The notes: a model not told the origin generated them from the letters alone. A stretch of DNA of 64,000 nucleotides from Verrucomicrobiota bacterium (GCA_018970725.1 JAGWVU010000008.1:62001-126000), one strand, 5' to 3'; shown: positions 1 through 9,189, counted from the first letter of the stretch. A program made the numbers and translations.

Positions 1-68
1 TGGGGTTGTGATTCCGCTTACACGCGGCAGAGCGGCCCTGCATTACCCAATTTGCGCAAAAAAGGATC

Positions 69-98
69 TTGCACGCCTGATAGAAGCGCGAATAGTCT
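69..98 (+). promoter_or_regulatory. Possible sigma-70 promoter of the small secreted protein gene
   Basis: TTGCAC (69-74) and TAGTCT (93-98) are separated by 18 bases. They match the -35 box at 4-5 of 6 positions and the -10 box at 4 of 6. The predicted start near 104 would place the hairpin at 109-132 at the very 5' end of the transcript. This is pattern matching only, and the spacing fits better than the -10 sequence does. Confidence 0.28.
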
Positions 99-108
99 GG
101 CGTGTCGG

Positions 109-132
109 GGTTGGGAGGCTTTTCAGCCAACC
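109..132 (+). promoter_or_regulatory. 5' leader hairpin
   Basis: GGTTGG (109-114) pairs with CCAACC (127-132) across a 12-base loop in the leader of the gene at 169. A hairpin at the 5' end could stabilise the mRNA. The remaining leader is A/C-rich and has no Shine-Dalgarno sequence. The role is inference. Confidence 0.3.
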
Positions 133-168
133 GCTCTCCAAACAAAACGACATTCCATCAAACATCCC

Positions 169-450
169 ATGAAAAAAATCCTCGCGATCTTCGCTTCTCT
201 CGCCATCGCCGGTGCCGCTCACGCGGGCTGCGGCAAAACCGTTGAAAACAAGGGCAGCCTGAGCAAGTATGACGCCGCCGCCAAGACCATCGTCGTGAAG
301 GACGGCAGCAAGGAAGCCACCCTCACGCTGACCCCGACCTCCACCGTGTCCGGCAAGGACGGCAAGCCCGTCGCCATCGAGTCCCTCGAAGGCAAGGACG
401 TCGTGGTCGTCAGCGAGCACAACAAGATCCAGAGCGTCAAGGCTTCCTGA
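169..450 (+). CDS. Small secreted protein, unknown function
   Basis: This encodes 93 residues with a clear Sec signal peptide: MKK, a hydrophobic core, then AHA at about residues 19-21 before the predicted cleavage site. The mature part, about 72 residues, begins GCGKT. It is rich in Lys, Val and Thr and looks like alternating beta strands (KTIVVKDG, ATLTLTPTST, KDVVVVSEHN). I chose the ATG at 169 over an upstream in-frame ATG at 52 because only 169 begins a signal peptide and the upstream part looks non-coding. No catalytic motif is visible. A single Cys right after the cleavage site might suggest a lipoprotein, but the preceding residues AHAG do not form a good lipobox. It is a single-gene unit closed by a strong terminator, so it is probably an independently expressed periplasmic protein. 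Confidence 0.85.
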   Translation: MKKILAIFASLAIAGAAHAGCGKTVENKGSLSKYDAAAKTIVVKDGSKEATLTLTPTSTVSGKDGKPVAIESLEGKDVVVVSEHNKIQSVKAS

Positions 451-479
451 GCCGCGATCCGCATCTTTGATTCTTTCGG

Positions 480-509
480 CCCGGGGAGGTTTCTCCCCGG
501 GTTTTTTTT
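480..509 (+). terminator. Rho-independent terminator
   Basis: A perfect 9-bp GC-rich stem (480-488 with 493-501) has a GTTT loop and is followed directly by eight T residues (502-509). It lies 30 bases after the stop codon of the small secreted protein gene. This is the clearest intrinsic terminator in the window. Confidence 0.95.
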
Positions 510-561
510 GTGCCTTTTTCTCGCAAGTTCCCGCTCGCGGAGTCGGTGATCATGGGGTCGC

Positions 562-3546
562 ATGCCCGCTCGATTTGTTTCCCTTGCCATCTTGCTGGCG
601 TCCGCCTCCGCCGCGGAGATTGATTTCCAAGGGGAGGTCCAGCCGATTTTTGCCGAGTATTGTCTGGAGTGCCACGGGCCGAACCAAGCGAAAGGCGGGC
701 TGAACCTGACGACCCGGGAGGGTTTCCTCAAAGCCCTGAAGAGCGGGGCGCATGCCGTCGTCCCCGGTCGTCCGGAGGCGAGCGCGATGCTCGGGCGGAT
801 GCGTGCGACGGATCCCGACGAGGTCATGCCGCCGGCGTCCAAGGCGAAGCGGCCCTCGGAGCCGGAGATGGAGATCCTCCGGCGTTGGATTGAGCAGGGG
901 GCCGCTTGGGAACCGCATTGGGCGTATCGTGCCATCGTCCGTCCCGATTTGCCGGCCGGTCCGGAGACGCATCCGGTGGATCGGTTTGTCGGGGCGAAGC
1001 GGAGAAAAATCGGGCTGGAGCCCTCGCCCGAAGCGGACCGGGCGACCTTGGTGAAGCGGGTCTATGCCGATCTGCTCGGACTGCCGCCTAGTCCGGAAGA
1101 GGTGGAGGCCTTTCTGCGGGATGCTTCGCCGGGGGCCTACGAGTCCTTGGTGGAACGGGCGCTCGCCTCGCCGCATTTCGGGGAGCGTTGGGGACGCCAC
1201 TGGCTCGACCAGGCCCGATACGCGGACAGTGACGGTTACGAGAAAGACCGGCCGCGTCCCGATGCCTGGCGTTACCGGGACTGGGTCATCGAGGCCTGCA
1301 ACTCGGATCTTCCGATCGACCGATTCACCATCGAGCAACTGGCCGGCGACCTCCTTCCCGAACCGCGACCCGAGCAAATCCTGGCCACGGCGTTTCATCG
1401 GCAGACCCTGACGAACACCGAGGGCGGGGTCGATCAGGAACAATACCGGGTGGAGGCGGTGTTCGACCGGACGGAGACGACCGGAACGGTGTGGCTGGCG
1501 CACACGGTGGGATGTGCGCGGTGCCACACGCACAAGTATGACCAGATCTCGCATCGCGAATATTTCGGGTTGTATGCCTTCTTCAACAACGCGGACGAGG
1601 CCAACGCGCGGGTGGGGACTTCCGCCGGAGCCTTGGCGACCTTCGAGCGGGAGAATGCCGTCCATGCGGGCCGGTTGAGGGCGCTGGAGAAGAAGTTGCG
1701 CGCCGCCCGCGCCGGACTCTCGGAGCAGTTTCCCTCATGGGAGAAGGAGACGGCGGCCCGGATGGCGACCTTGGAGGGGCGGCAGCCGGAAGCCGTCCCC
1801 CTGGCCTTGACCGGGGTCAAGGCCCGGAGCGGTGCCCAGTTCAGCGGGCAGGCGGACGGTTCCTGGCTGGTGTCCGGCGCGGAGGCGGACACGGAGGTGG
1901 TCACGTTTGCGGTCGAATTGCCGCCCGGGCCGATCGGCGGGATGCGGTTGGAGGTGATCCCGGATGCCTCGTTGCCCGCGCAAGGGCCGGGCCGCAGTCC
2001 GGGAGGGAATTTCGTGCTCAGCGAGATCGAAGTCCGGACCGGGCCGGGCGGAGAGTTGCAGCGATTTCATTCCGCCAAGGCGGACTTCAGTCAAAGCGGA
2101 TGGGCCGTTGCGGGGGCGATCGACGGGAGAACCGATACCGGTTGGGGAATCGGTGGGGGGATCGGCAAGCCTCACCAAGCCACCTTTTTCTTCGTGCGTC
2201 CGGTCGATGGGCGCCGGCAGCGCGAGCTGACGATTTCCCTGGTTCAGGCGCACCGGGGGCGGCACGGGATCGGACGCTTCCGGATGGTGGCCTTGGCCGG
2301 GGAAACGGTCGAGAGCGCCCTGCCCGCGGAGGTGGCGCGTCTGGTGTCGATCGGTTCGGAGAAATGGACAAACGAAGGGCGTGAGATCATTCTGGATTGG
2401 CTGGCGAGGTTGGACCCGGTCGTTTCCGGGCTGACGGACGAATTTGCGGGATTGGAGGCTGCGGGACCGAAGCCTCCGTTGATGGAGGTGCGCGTTTTGG
2501 CGGAGCGTGCCAAGCCGCGCGACACCCGGTTGTTGCATCGTGGGGAGTTTCTTTCGCCGCGGGAGCCGGTGGGACCGGGGACGCCGGCAGTGCTGCCGCC
2601 GTTGCGACCCCGTGGGGAGACGGAGGGGCGCCCGGACCGGTTGGACTTGGCGAACTGGTTGATGGCGCCGGAGAATCCTCTGCCGGCGCGGGTGATGGCG
2701 AATCAAATCTGGATGCACCTGTTCGGTGAGGGGATCGTGCGCACGCCGTCTGACTTCGGGGTGCGCGGGGAGCGGCCCTCTCATCCGGAGTTGCTCGATT
2801 GGCTGGCCAGTGAGCTGGTGGCGCACGGGTGGAGCCGGAAGCATTTGATCCGGGTCATCCTGATGTCCGCGACTTACCGGCAGGCATCGGGTTTCCGGCC
2901 TGACTTGCAGCAGGCGGATCCGCGCAACGTTTTTCTGGCGCGCCAGAACCGGCTCCGCGCGGAGGGAGAGATCGTCCGGGATCTTCATCTGGCGGCCGCG
3001 GGACTGCTCTCGCGGAAGACCGGCGGGCCGAGCGTGTTTCCGCCGATGCCGCCCGAGGTGGCGGCGGTGAGTTACGCGAACAACTTCAAATGGACGGAGA
3101 GCAAGGGAGAGGACCGTTACCGAAGGGGCATGTATACCTTTTTCAAGCGGACCGCTCCGTATCCGGATCTGATGACCTTCGATTGTCCGGACGCGAACGT
3201 GGCCAGCGTCCGCCGGAACGTTTCCAACACGCCGTTGCAGGCGTTGACCACCTTGAACGCAGCGACGTTTGCGGAGGCGTCGCTGGCGCTGGCGAGGCGC
3301 TTGCTCGCTTCGCCGGAGGAGACCGGTGATGCGGTCCGGCTGGAGCGTGCCTTCCGCCTTTGCCTGATCCGGAGCCCGCGTCCGGACGAGATCAGCGTTC
3401 TCGAGGAGCTTTTGCACGAGGCGCGGGCCTATTACGCTGCGCATGAGGCGGAGACCGCCAAGCTGGGAGGGGAGATCGAGACCGCTGCCTGGACCGCCAC
3501 CGCCCGCATTCTTCTCAACACGGACGAATTCATCACCCGGGAATAA
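562..3546 (+). CDS. Secreted PSCyt1/DUF1549/DUF1553 protein (Planctomycete-type cytochrome c)
   Basis: This encodes 994 residues. A short signal peptide (about 1-18) is followed by a PSCyt1-type cytochrome c region with one heme-binding motif CLECH (Cys34, Cys37, His38). A DUF1549 region starts near residue 138 (HPVDRFVGAKRRK). A middle beta-rich, discoidin-like section covers about 480-590, and a DUF1553 region about 690-925 (RLDLANWLMAPENP, NVSNTPLQALTTLN). This order is typical of Planctomycetes and Verrucomicrobia, where such genes are abundant and almost always paired with a DUF1501 gene, as here: the next start is one base after this stop. The family's reaction is not established; a role in polysaccharide or sulfated glycan degradation is often suggested. 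There is no Shine-Dalgarno sequence beyond a weak GGGG before the ATG. Confidence 0.93.
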   Translation: MPARFVSLAILLASASAAEIDFQGEVQPIFAEYCLECHGPNQAKGGLNLTTREGFLKALKSGAHAVVPGRPEASAMLGRMRATDPDEVMPPASKAKRPSEPEMEILRRWIEQGAAWEPHWAYRAIVRPDLPAGPETHPVDRFVGAKRRKIGLEPSPEADRATLVKRVYADLLGLPPSPEEVEAFLRDASPGAYESLVERALASPHFGERWGRHWLDQARYADSDGYEKDRPRPDAWRYRDWVIEACNSDLPIDRFTIEQLAGDLLPEPRPEQILATAFHRQTLTNTEGGVDQEQYRVEAVFDRTETTGTVWLAHTVGCARCHTHKYDQISHREYFGLYAFFNNADEANARVGTSAGALATFERENAVHAGRLRALEKKLRAARAGLSEQFPSWEKETAARMATLEGRQPEAVPLALTGVKARSGAQFSGQADGSWLVSGAEADTEVVTFAVELPPGPIGGMRLEVIPDASLPAQGPGRSPGGNFVLSEIEVRTGPGGELQRFHSAKADFSQSGWAVAGAIDGRTDTGWGIGGGIGKPHQATFFFVRPVDGRRQRELTISLVQAHRGRHGIGRFRMVALAGETVESALPAEVARLVSIGSEKWTNEGREIILDWLARLDPVVSGLTDEFAGLEAAGPKPPLMEVRVLAERAKPRDTRLLHRGEFLSPREPVGPGTPAVLPPLRPRGETEGRPDRLDLANWLMAPENPLPARVMANQIWMHLFGEGIVRTPSDFGVRGERPSHPELLDWLASELVAHGWSRKHLIRVILMSATYRQASGFRPDLQQADPRNVFLARQNRLRAEGEIVRDLHLAAAGLLSRKTGGPSVFPPMPPEVAAVSYANNFKWTESKGEDRYRRGMYTFFKRTAPYPDLMTFDCPDANVASVRRNVSNTPLQALTTLNAATFAEASLALARRLLASPEETGDAVRLERAFRLCLIRSPRPDEISVLEELLHEARAYYAAHEAETAKLGGEIETAAWTATARILLNTDEFITRE

Positions 3547-3547
3547 G

Positions 3548-5038
3548 ATGCACCCCATCGAGCAATCCGTTTTTCTCGCCCGGCGGGAATTTTTCACCAC
3601 CACGGCCAACGGGCTCGGGGCGCTTGCCTTGGGGGCGATGCTGGGGGAGGACGGGTTGCTGGCGGCGGAATCCGCCGGGCATTCGGGGGATTCGGATCCC
3701 TTGATGCCCAAGCGCCCGCATTTTCCGGCCAAGGCGCAGAACTGCATTTTCATCTTCATGGAGGGGGCTCCGAGCCAGTTGGATTTGTATGATCCCAAGC
3801 CGAAGCTCAACGAACTCAATGGCAAGCCGCTGCCCGAGTCCCTGACCAAGAACGTCCGGTTCGCCTTCATCAAGAAAGAGTCCGCCGTGCTGATGGGATC
3901 CCCGCGCCACTTCGCGAGGCACGGGCAAAGCGGGATGGAATTCAGCGATCTCCTGCCGCACCTGGCGACCTGTGCCGACGACCTGATCCAGGTCCGTTCG
4001 ATGCATACCGACCAGTTCAACCACCATCCGGCCCAGCTGGTGCTCGCCTGCGGGCGTTCGGCATTCGGTTTGCCCACGATGGGATCGTGGCTGACCTACG
4101 GCCTTGGCAGTGAGTCGCGCAATCTTCCGGGTTACGTCGTCCTTACGGCCGGACGGGGCGGGAGTGCGGGGACGTCCATGTGGCAATCCGGCTTTCTTCC
4201 CAGTGTCTATGCCGGGGTGCCCTTCCGCAACGAGGGGGATCCGGTCCTCAATCTGCGCAATCCCGAGGGGGTGCCGATGGCCCTGCAGCGGAAAGGGCTC
4301 GACGCCTTGGCGAGGTTGAACCAGGAACGTTTTGAGGCGGTGCGGGACCCGGAAATCGCCTCCCGGATTGCGGCTTATGAATTGGCGTTCCGCATGCAAT
4401 CGACCGCCCCGGAGTTGATCGACCTTTCCGACGAGTCGCCCGCCACGCTGGCCGCCTACGGGGTGGATCGCGAGGACCTCAAGGTGAACGCGAGCCGGGC
4501 GGGTGGACCGGGGCAGTATCGGAACTACGCCCGGAATTGCCTGTTGGCCCGGCGACTGGTGGAGCGCGGCGTCCGCTTCGTCAATGTGATCCACGCTTCG
4601 TGGGATCATCACTCGAATCTCGACACCGAACTTCGTTTCAACGCGGGCATGGCCGATCAACCGATCGCCGCGTTGATCAAGGATCTGAAGGATCGTGGGC
4701 TCCTCGAGAAGACCCTCGTGGTCGTGGCCGGTGAATTCGGCCGGACTCCCCTGGGGGAAAACCGGGGCGGCAGCAAGGCGGTGACCGGCCGGGATCATCA
4801 TCCGTCCGCTTACACCATCCTGATGGCCGGTGGCGGTCTCAAGGGAGGTCTCACCTACGGGGAAACCGACGAGATCGGTTGGGGTATCACCCGGGATCCG
4901 GTGCCGATCCATGATTTCCATGCCACGATGTTGCATCTGTTTGGCATGGATCATCTCCGCCTCACCCATCGGTTTCAGGGCCGGGATTTCCGGCTGACGG
5001 ATGTCGCGGGCAAGGTGATCAACGAGTGGATCGCGTAA
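3548..5038 (+). CDS. DUF1501 protein with Tat signal
   Basis: This encodes 496 residues of the DUF1501 family, which has an alkaline-phosphatase/sulfatase-like fold. The N-terminus has a twin-arginine signal (ARREFFTTTANGLG, about 11-24), so export is probably in folded form. Family signatures include IFMEGAPSQLDLYDPKP near residues 65-81, WDHHSNLD, and VVAGEFGRTP with a later GRDHHP motif, which provide likely metal-ligand Asp and His residues. I chose the ATG at 3548 because it lies one base after the preceding stop and begins the Tat signal; the open frame extends further upstream only inside the PSCyt1 gene. The pair is almost certainly co-transcribed and translationally coupled. The substrate is unknown. 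Confidence 0.93.
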   Translation: MHPIEQSVFLARREFFTTTANGLGALALGAMLGEDGLLAAESAGHSGDSDPLMPKRPHFPAKAQNCIFIFMEGAPSQLDLYDPKPKLNELNGKPLPESLTKNVRFAFIKKESAVLMGSPRHFARHGQSGMEFSDLLPHLATCADDLIQVRSMHTDQFNHHPAQLVLACGRSAFGLPTMGSWLTYGLGSESRNLPGYVVLTAGRGGSAGTSMWQSGFLPSVYAGVPFRNEGDPVLNLRNPEGVPMALQRKGLDALARLNQERFEAVRDPEIASRIAAYELAFRMQSTAPELIDLSDESPATLAAYGVDREDLKVNASRAGGPGQYRNYARNCLLARRLVERGVRFVNVIHASWDHHSNLDTELRFNAGMADQPIAALIKDLKDRGLLEKTLVVVAGEFGRTPLGENRGGSKAVTGRDHHPSAYTILMAGGGLKGGLTYGETDEIGWGITRDPVPIHDFHATMLHLFGMDHLRLTHRFQGRDFRLTDVAGKVINEWIA

Positions 5039-5073
5039 AAGTCCGCCATTGACCCGGGTGCCTGCGCCGTGGC

Positions 5074-6030
5074 ATGGGTAAACGTGTTTCCATGCAACGC
5101 CGCCGCTTCCTGCAATCCGCTTGCGCCGCCGCCGCCACGACGTCCGTTTCCACCGACGCCACCGACGCCGCCATGTCCCAAGAAATCATCGATACGCACC
5201 AACACCTTTGGGACCCGGCAGTGATCAAGCCTCCCTGGTTGCAGTCGGCCCCCGCAAAGATCCAGGCAAAGCTCCACCTGGCGGAGTATCGGCAAGCCAC
5301 CGAAGGGTTGAAGGTGACCGCGATTTACATGGAAATCGATGTGGCGCCGGCTGATCTCGACCGGGAGGCGGAGCAGGTGATCGCCCTCTGTCAGGACCCG
5401 GCCAGTGGGACGGTGGCGGCGACGATCGGTGGACGGCCTGATGCCCCCGGGTTTTCGAATTTCGTGAAGAAGCACGCGGTCAGTGGCAAGATCCGCGGCG
5501 TCCGCCAGGTACTGCACGGAGCGGTCACCCCGGCGGGGCATTGCCTGCGGCCCGAGTTTGTCCGTGGTGTCCGTTTCCTCGGCACGCAGGGGCTGCACTT
5601 TGATCTTTGCATGCGCCCCGCCGAATTGATGGATGGCGTGGCGTTGGCGAAGCAATGCCCGTCCACCCGGTTTGTCGTGGATCATTGTGGGAACGGCGAC
5701 GTGACCGCTCCGGTCCCGGAGATGGAGCATTGGAAACGATCCATCGATGCCTTGGCCGCCCTGCCCAACACCATTTGCAAGATATCCGGGATCATCGCCC
5801 GATTGCCCGAAGGCCGGGATCCGCTCGATCTGGCTCCCATCGTGAACCATTGCCTCGACGCCTTCGGCCCGGACCGGGTGGTTTTCGGAGGGGATTGGCC
5901 GGTCTGTCTTCTCGGGGGAGCCCTGCGGACCTGGGTGGACACGCTGACGAAAATCATCAGCAATCGGCCGGCGCAGGCCCAAGCCGCCCTGTGGGCGGAA
6001 AATGCGCGGAATTTTTACCGCCTAGCCTGA
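5074..6030 (+). CDS. Tat-exported amidohydrolase (lactonase-like, amidohydrolase_2 family)
   Basis: This encodes 318 residues. A twin-arginine signal, QRRRFLQSACAAAA, lies near the N-terminus; an internal ATG at 5092 would also begin it. The mature domain starts with IDTHQHLWDP, the His-x-His metal motif of amidohydrolase_2 TIM barrels. Later come VVDHCGN and a conserved Asp in VFGGDWPV. The closest known families are L-fucono- and L-rhamnono-1,4-lactonases and related dicarboxylate-lactone hydrolases. It lies 35 bases after the DUF1501 gene on the same strand and could be in the same transcript, so it may act on sugar lactones released outside the cytoplasm. The exact substrate cannot be read from sequence. 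Confidence 0.85.
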   Translation: MGKRVSMQRRRFLQSACAAAATTSVSTDATDAAMSQEIIDTHQHLWDPAVIKPPWLQSAPAKIQAKLHLAEYRQATEGLKVTAIYMEIDVAPADLDREAEQVIALCQDPASGTVAATIGGRPDAPGFSNFVKKHAVSGKIRGVRQVLHGAVTPAGHCLRPEFVRGVRFLGTQGLHFDLCMRPAELMDGVALAKQCPSTRFVVDHCGNGDVTAPVPEMEHWKRSIDALAALPNTICKISGIIARLPEGRDPLDLAPIVNHCLDAFGPDRVVFGGDWPVCLLGGALRTWVDTLTKIISNRPAQAQAALWAENARNFYRLA

Positions 6031-6566
6031 GCGCGGCTTTTGCCCATGCGGGTCGTGTTCACTTCGAAATCCTGCTCGAAGAGGCCGCCGGAGCCTGCCT
6101 CGGGGAGGCTTGAGCCAGCGATCAAAGAACGGTCATCCCGATGGGCTTCTGCCTACCCATGACCCAGAACTTCTTTGGTTCGTGCCCATCCAGGCCCGTT
6201 GGGCCTCGGTCAAGCAGTGACGGCATGGGTGGACCTCCGCGCCACCGGATGGTTGAGAGAGTCTTCCAGCCGGGACACAGCCGTCCCGGCTGTGAGGTCA
6301 TGCGGGCGTCCCGCCTGCAAAACGAGCCTCATCCCGAGAGCCCAAATTCCTCAATCTCTCGCTGCTGCGACTTGCCCCATGGCATTCCCGCTACGTTCCG
6401 CTCGCATTCCAGAATTCACGGTATGTCGGCGTAGCGCTCATCCTGGAATCCTTCACGCGCCTTGCGGGAAAGCCACCGCGCTGCGCCTCGCGACGCGGTC
6501 CTTGAGAAGTGCGGATTGACGCCCCACCAGCGGGTTCAGGTGCGGATTCGCCATCCGACACTGGAA
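6031..6566. other. Non-coding stretch with several inverted repeats
   Basis: This 536-base gap between the amidohydrolase (+) and thiE (-) is the tail-to-tail end of two transcription units. It holds no supportable gene. It contains a short hairpin AGGCCC-GTT-GGGCCT (6192-6206), the twin-hairpin repeat at 6268-6318, and interleaved 7-base inverted repeats between 6389 and 6449. Its short open frames are rich in Arg, Ser and Pro and look like chance. Confidence 0.7.
6268..6318. repeat. Twin-hairpin intergenic repeat, copy A
   Basis: Two adjacent hairpins are visible. ACAGCCG (6277-6283) pairs with CGGCTGT (6287-6293); an alternative 9-bp stem AGCCGGGAC (6268-6276) pairs with GTCCCGGCT (6283-6291). 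The second stem is GCGGGCG (6302-6308) with CGCCTGC (6312-6318), including one G-T pair. A diverged second copy lies at 61412-61455, so this appears to be a dispersed REP-like element. Confidence 0.6.
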
Positions 6567-7217
6567 TCATTTTTCGGAAAAGCGCCGCAAGAGGGTCTCG
6601 CGGACGTCCCGGAGATAGCCCTCCAGGTCTTCTGCCTGAAGGAGTCCGGACACAATCACCGCCCGGCGGGCTCCGGTCCCGAGAACCGTCTCGAGATTTT
6701 CCCGTTTGATGCCGCCGATGCAGAAGACGGGCACCGTGGCTTCCTGTTCGACCGTCCGGATCTCCGCCTGGCCGATCGGGGGGTATTCAGGCTTGGTGGG
6801 CGTGGCAAAGATGGGGCCGAAACCGATATAGTCCACCGGCTCGGTGAACGCCGTCCGCGCTTGGGCGAGGCTGTGGGTCGACTTGCCCACGATCCGATCC
6901 GGTCCGACGAGCCGGCGAACTTCCGCGACGTGGGCGTCATCCTGACCGATGTGGACGCCGTCGGCCCCGATGGCGACCGCGACTTCGGGATGATCGTTGA
7001 TGATGAAGGGGATCCCGTTCGTGCGGGCGAGCGCGACCAAGGGGCGGGCGAGGTCGGCGATCTGGTCCGCAGCCAAACCTTTGGCCCGGAATTGCAGGAT
7101 GTCGACCCCTCCCGGGGCGGTGAGCCTGCGGGCCCTGTCCAGAAGGTTTTCCGGGGCGGTGTAGCCGAGGTCGAGAATGCCGTAAAGCCGAGCCGTATCA
7201 AGCCGGCGGTTCGTCAT
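6567..7217 (-). CDS. thiE: Thiamine-phosphate synthase
   Basis: This encodes 216 residues, the usual length for ThiE, a cytoplasmic TIM barrel. The enzyme joins HMP-pyrophosphate and thiazole phosphate to give thiamine phosphate. Visible signatures are ILQFRAKG, the diphosphate/Mg region INDHPEVAVAIGADGVHIGQ with DD just after it, GKSTHS, VDYIGFGPIFATPTK and VFCIGGIKRENL. The gene starts 10 bases after the accC stop, so it is probably the last gene of the accB-accC transcript. No other thiamine gene is in the window and no TPP riboswitch is apparent in the short spacer. The pairing of thiE with acc genes is a local arrangement with no obvious functional link. Confidence 0.95.
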   Translation of the reverse strand: MTNRRLDTARLYGILDLGYTAPENLLDRARRLTAPGGVDILQFRAKGLAADQIADLARPLVALARTNGIPFIINDHPEVAVAIGADGVHIGQDDAHVAEVRRLVGPDRIVGKSTHSLAQARTAFTEPVDYIGFGPIFATPTKPEYPPIGQAEIRTVEQEATVPVFCIGGIKRENLETVLGTGARRAVIVSGLLQAEDLEGYLRDVRETLLRRFSEK

Positions 7218-7227
7218 GACGGGCGGG

Positions 7228-8589
7228 TTAACGCTTGGAGTTCGGCTGCATGGCGAGGAATTGTTCCACCCAACCGATGTTGTAGTTCCCGCTGCGGAAA
7301 TCCGAATTCTTGATGATATCGTCTTGGAACGGAATGGTGGTTTTGATGCCTTCCACCTTGAACTCGCTGAGGGCCCGGGTCATGCGGGCGATGGCGATCT
7401 CTCTGGTGGCCCCGGTGACGATGAGCTTGGCGATCATGGAGTCGTAGTAGGGAGGCACCTCGTAACCGGTGTAGACATGGGTATCCACCCGGACGCCCCG
7501 GCCGCCGGGAGCGTAGAAGAAACTGAGCCGTCCCGGGCTGGGGGCGAAGTTGTTATAAGGATCCTCGGCGTTGATCCGGCACTCGATGGCGTGGTGCCGG
7601 GGCTGGCTGTTGAGGACGTGCTCGGAGATGGGAAGTCCGGCGGCGATGCGGATTTGTTCCTTGATGAGATCACACCCGTGGACTTCCTCCGTGATGGGAT
7701 GTTCCACCTGAATCCGGGTGTTCATCTCCATGAAATAGAAATTCCCGTCATCATCGACCAGGTATTCGATGGTGCCGCAGTTCTCATAACCAATCTCCTT
7801 GCAGAGCTGAACCGAGGCATCGCCCATGCGCTTGCGGAGTTCCGGGGTCAGGATGGGGGAGGGACACTCCTCGATGATCTTCTGGTTGCGGCGTTGCAAG
7901 GAGCAATCGCGTTCCCCGAGATGGACCACGTTTCCGTGGGAATCCGCGACGATTTGGAATTCGATGTGGTGGGGATTGACGATGAACTTTTCGATGTAGA
8001 CATCGGGGTTGCCGAAGCAGGCCTCGGCTTCGGCGCGGGCGGCGTTGAAGCCGTTTTTGAGGCTGGCTTCGTTCAAGGCGGGACGCATGCCCCGGCCGCC
8101 TCCCCCGGCGGTGGCCTTGATCATCACCGGATAACCCATTTCCTCGGCGATCTTGATGGCTTCCTTTTCCGTGCGGACGATGTCCTTGGAGCCCGGGGTG
8201 ACGGGGACTCCGGCGCGCGCGGCGGTGGCCTTGGCGGTGCTTTTGTCCCCCATCATGGCAATCACTTCCGCTGAAGGGCCGATGAATTTGATTTTGCAGC
8301 TTTCGCAGATCTTCGCGAATTTCGGGTTCTCCGAGAGGAAGCCGTAGCCAGGGTGGATCGCATCGACGTTGGCGATTTCCGCGGCGCTGATGATGGCCTC
8401 CATCTTGAGGTAGCTCTGCGAGCTCGGACCGGGACCGATACAAATGGCGCTGTTGGCCAACTGGACGTGCATGGAATCCGTATCCGCCGTCGAGTAGACC
8501 GCGACGGCCTCCACGCCGAGTTCCTTACAGGCACGGATGACACGGAGGGCGATCTCCCCCCGGTTAGCGACAAGGACTCTTTTGAACAT
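7228..8589 (-). CDS. accC: Biotin carboxylase subunit of acetyl-CoA carboxylase
   Basis: This encodes 453 residues, full length for AccC. The enzyme uses ATP and bicarbonate to carboxylate the biotin on AccB, the first half of malonyl-CoA synthesis. The N-terminal biotin-carboxylase fold ([20 protein letters not shown]) is followed by the ATP-grasp glycine-rich loop [11 protein letters not shown]. The catalytic segment [16 protein letters not shown] and the C-terminal region [17 protein letters not shown] onward are intact. It lies 24 bases downstream of accB, the standard bacterial accBC order. The carboxyltransferase genes accA and accD are not in the window. Confidence 0.97.
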   Translation of the reverse strand: MFKRVLVANRGEIALRVIRACKELGVEAVAVYSTADTDSMHVQLANSAICIGPGPSSQSYLKMEAIISAAEIANVDAIHPGYGFLSENPKFAKICESCKIKFIGPSAEVIAMMGDKSTAKATAARAGVPVTPGSKDIVRTEKEAIKIAEEMGYPVMIKATAGGGGRGMRPALNEASLKNGFNAARAEAEACFGNPDVYIEKFIVNPHHIEFQIVADSHGNVVHLGERDCSLQRRNQKIIEECPSPILTPELRKRMGDASVQLCKEIGYENCGTIEYLVDDDGNFYFMEMNTRIQVEHPITEEVHGCDLIKEQIRIAAGLPISEHVLNSQPRHHAIECRINAEDPYNNFAPSPGRLSFFYAPGGRGVRVDTHVYTGYEVPPYYDSMIAKLIVTGATREIAIARMTRALSEFKVEGIKTTIPFQDDIIKNSDFRSGNYNIGWVEQFLAMQPNSKR

Positions 8590-8613
8590 TGAACTTTCCT
8601 TTCCGGGCTCCGC

Positions 8614-9189
8614 TCAGGCCGGCTTGATTACGAAGAGCGGATCGTCGTATTGCACCGGTTGGGCGTTCTCGACGAGAATCTTGACGATCGTGCCGCGTTT
8701 TTCGGCCTTGATCTCGTTGAAGGTTTTCATGGCCTCGATCACGCAGATCGTGGTGTTCTCATCCACCACCTGACCGACCTTGGCGTAAGGCTCGGACTCG
8801 GGGGAGGCGGCCCGGTAGAAGGTTCCGACCATCGGGGCGTTGATGGTGTCCGTGCCCGCATCCTCCCCGCCTCCAGCAGGAAGGGCCGCGCCGCCCGGAT
8901 GAGTGGCGGTCGGCAAACCGGACGGGGGCATCGGCATGGCGATGGCCGGGGCCGCGGTCCGGGCGCTGGCGAGCAATTCCTGCAGGGCCTCGGTATCCAA
9001 GCCCTTTTTCAATTCGAGGCAGAAGTCGCCCCTCTCCAAATGGAAATACGACAACTCATGTTTGTTCATGAGTTCGACGATCTGCTTGATCTCCTTGAAT
9101 TCCAAAGTCTCCTCCTCTTCCGGTTCTGGGTTCACTCGTTCTTGTAGCGCTTTGCGGGGCGCGACCAACCGTGTTTTCGGGGGAGCCAT
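8614..9189 (-). CDS. accB: Biotin carboxyl carrier protein of acetyl-CoA carboxylase
   Basis: This encodes 191 residues. The N-terminal helical section EIKQIVELMNKHELSYFHLE is followed by an Ala/Pro-rich linker (about 77-113) and a C-terminal biotinyl domain with the target lysine Lys155 in IEAMKTFNEI. The beta-thumb segment GTFYRAASPESEPYAKVGQ marks it as an AccB-type BCCP. An in-frame GTG at 9135 would remove 18 basic residues and gives a more usual N-terminus. The ATG at 9189 has a GAGGG about 12 bases upstream, so I kept it. It is upstream of accC in the same transcript and 57 bases after the aminotransferase gene. Confidence 0.95.
   Translation of the reverse strand: MAPPKTRLVAPRKALQERVNPEPEEEETLEFKEIKQIVELMNKHELSYFHLERGDFCLELKKGLDTEALQELLASARTAAPAIAMPMPPSGLPTATHPGGAALPAGGGEDAGTDTINAPMVGTFYRAASPESEPYAKVGQVVDENTTICVIEAMKTFNEIKAEKRGTIVKILVENAQPVQYDDPLFVIKPA

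Noticed and set aside
1735-4077. Minus-strand open frame opposite PSCyt1/DUF1501
   Set aside because: It crosses two well-supported plus-strand genes and its translation is Arg/Pro-rich without recognisable domains.
6034-6566. Possible small genes in the gap before thiE
   Set aside because: The open frames are short, overlap hairpins, are rich in Arg/Ser/Pro and have no ribosome binding site.
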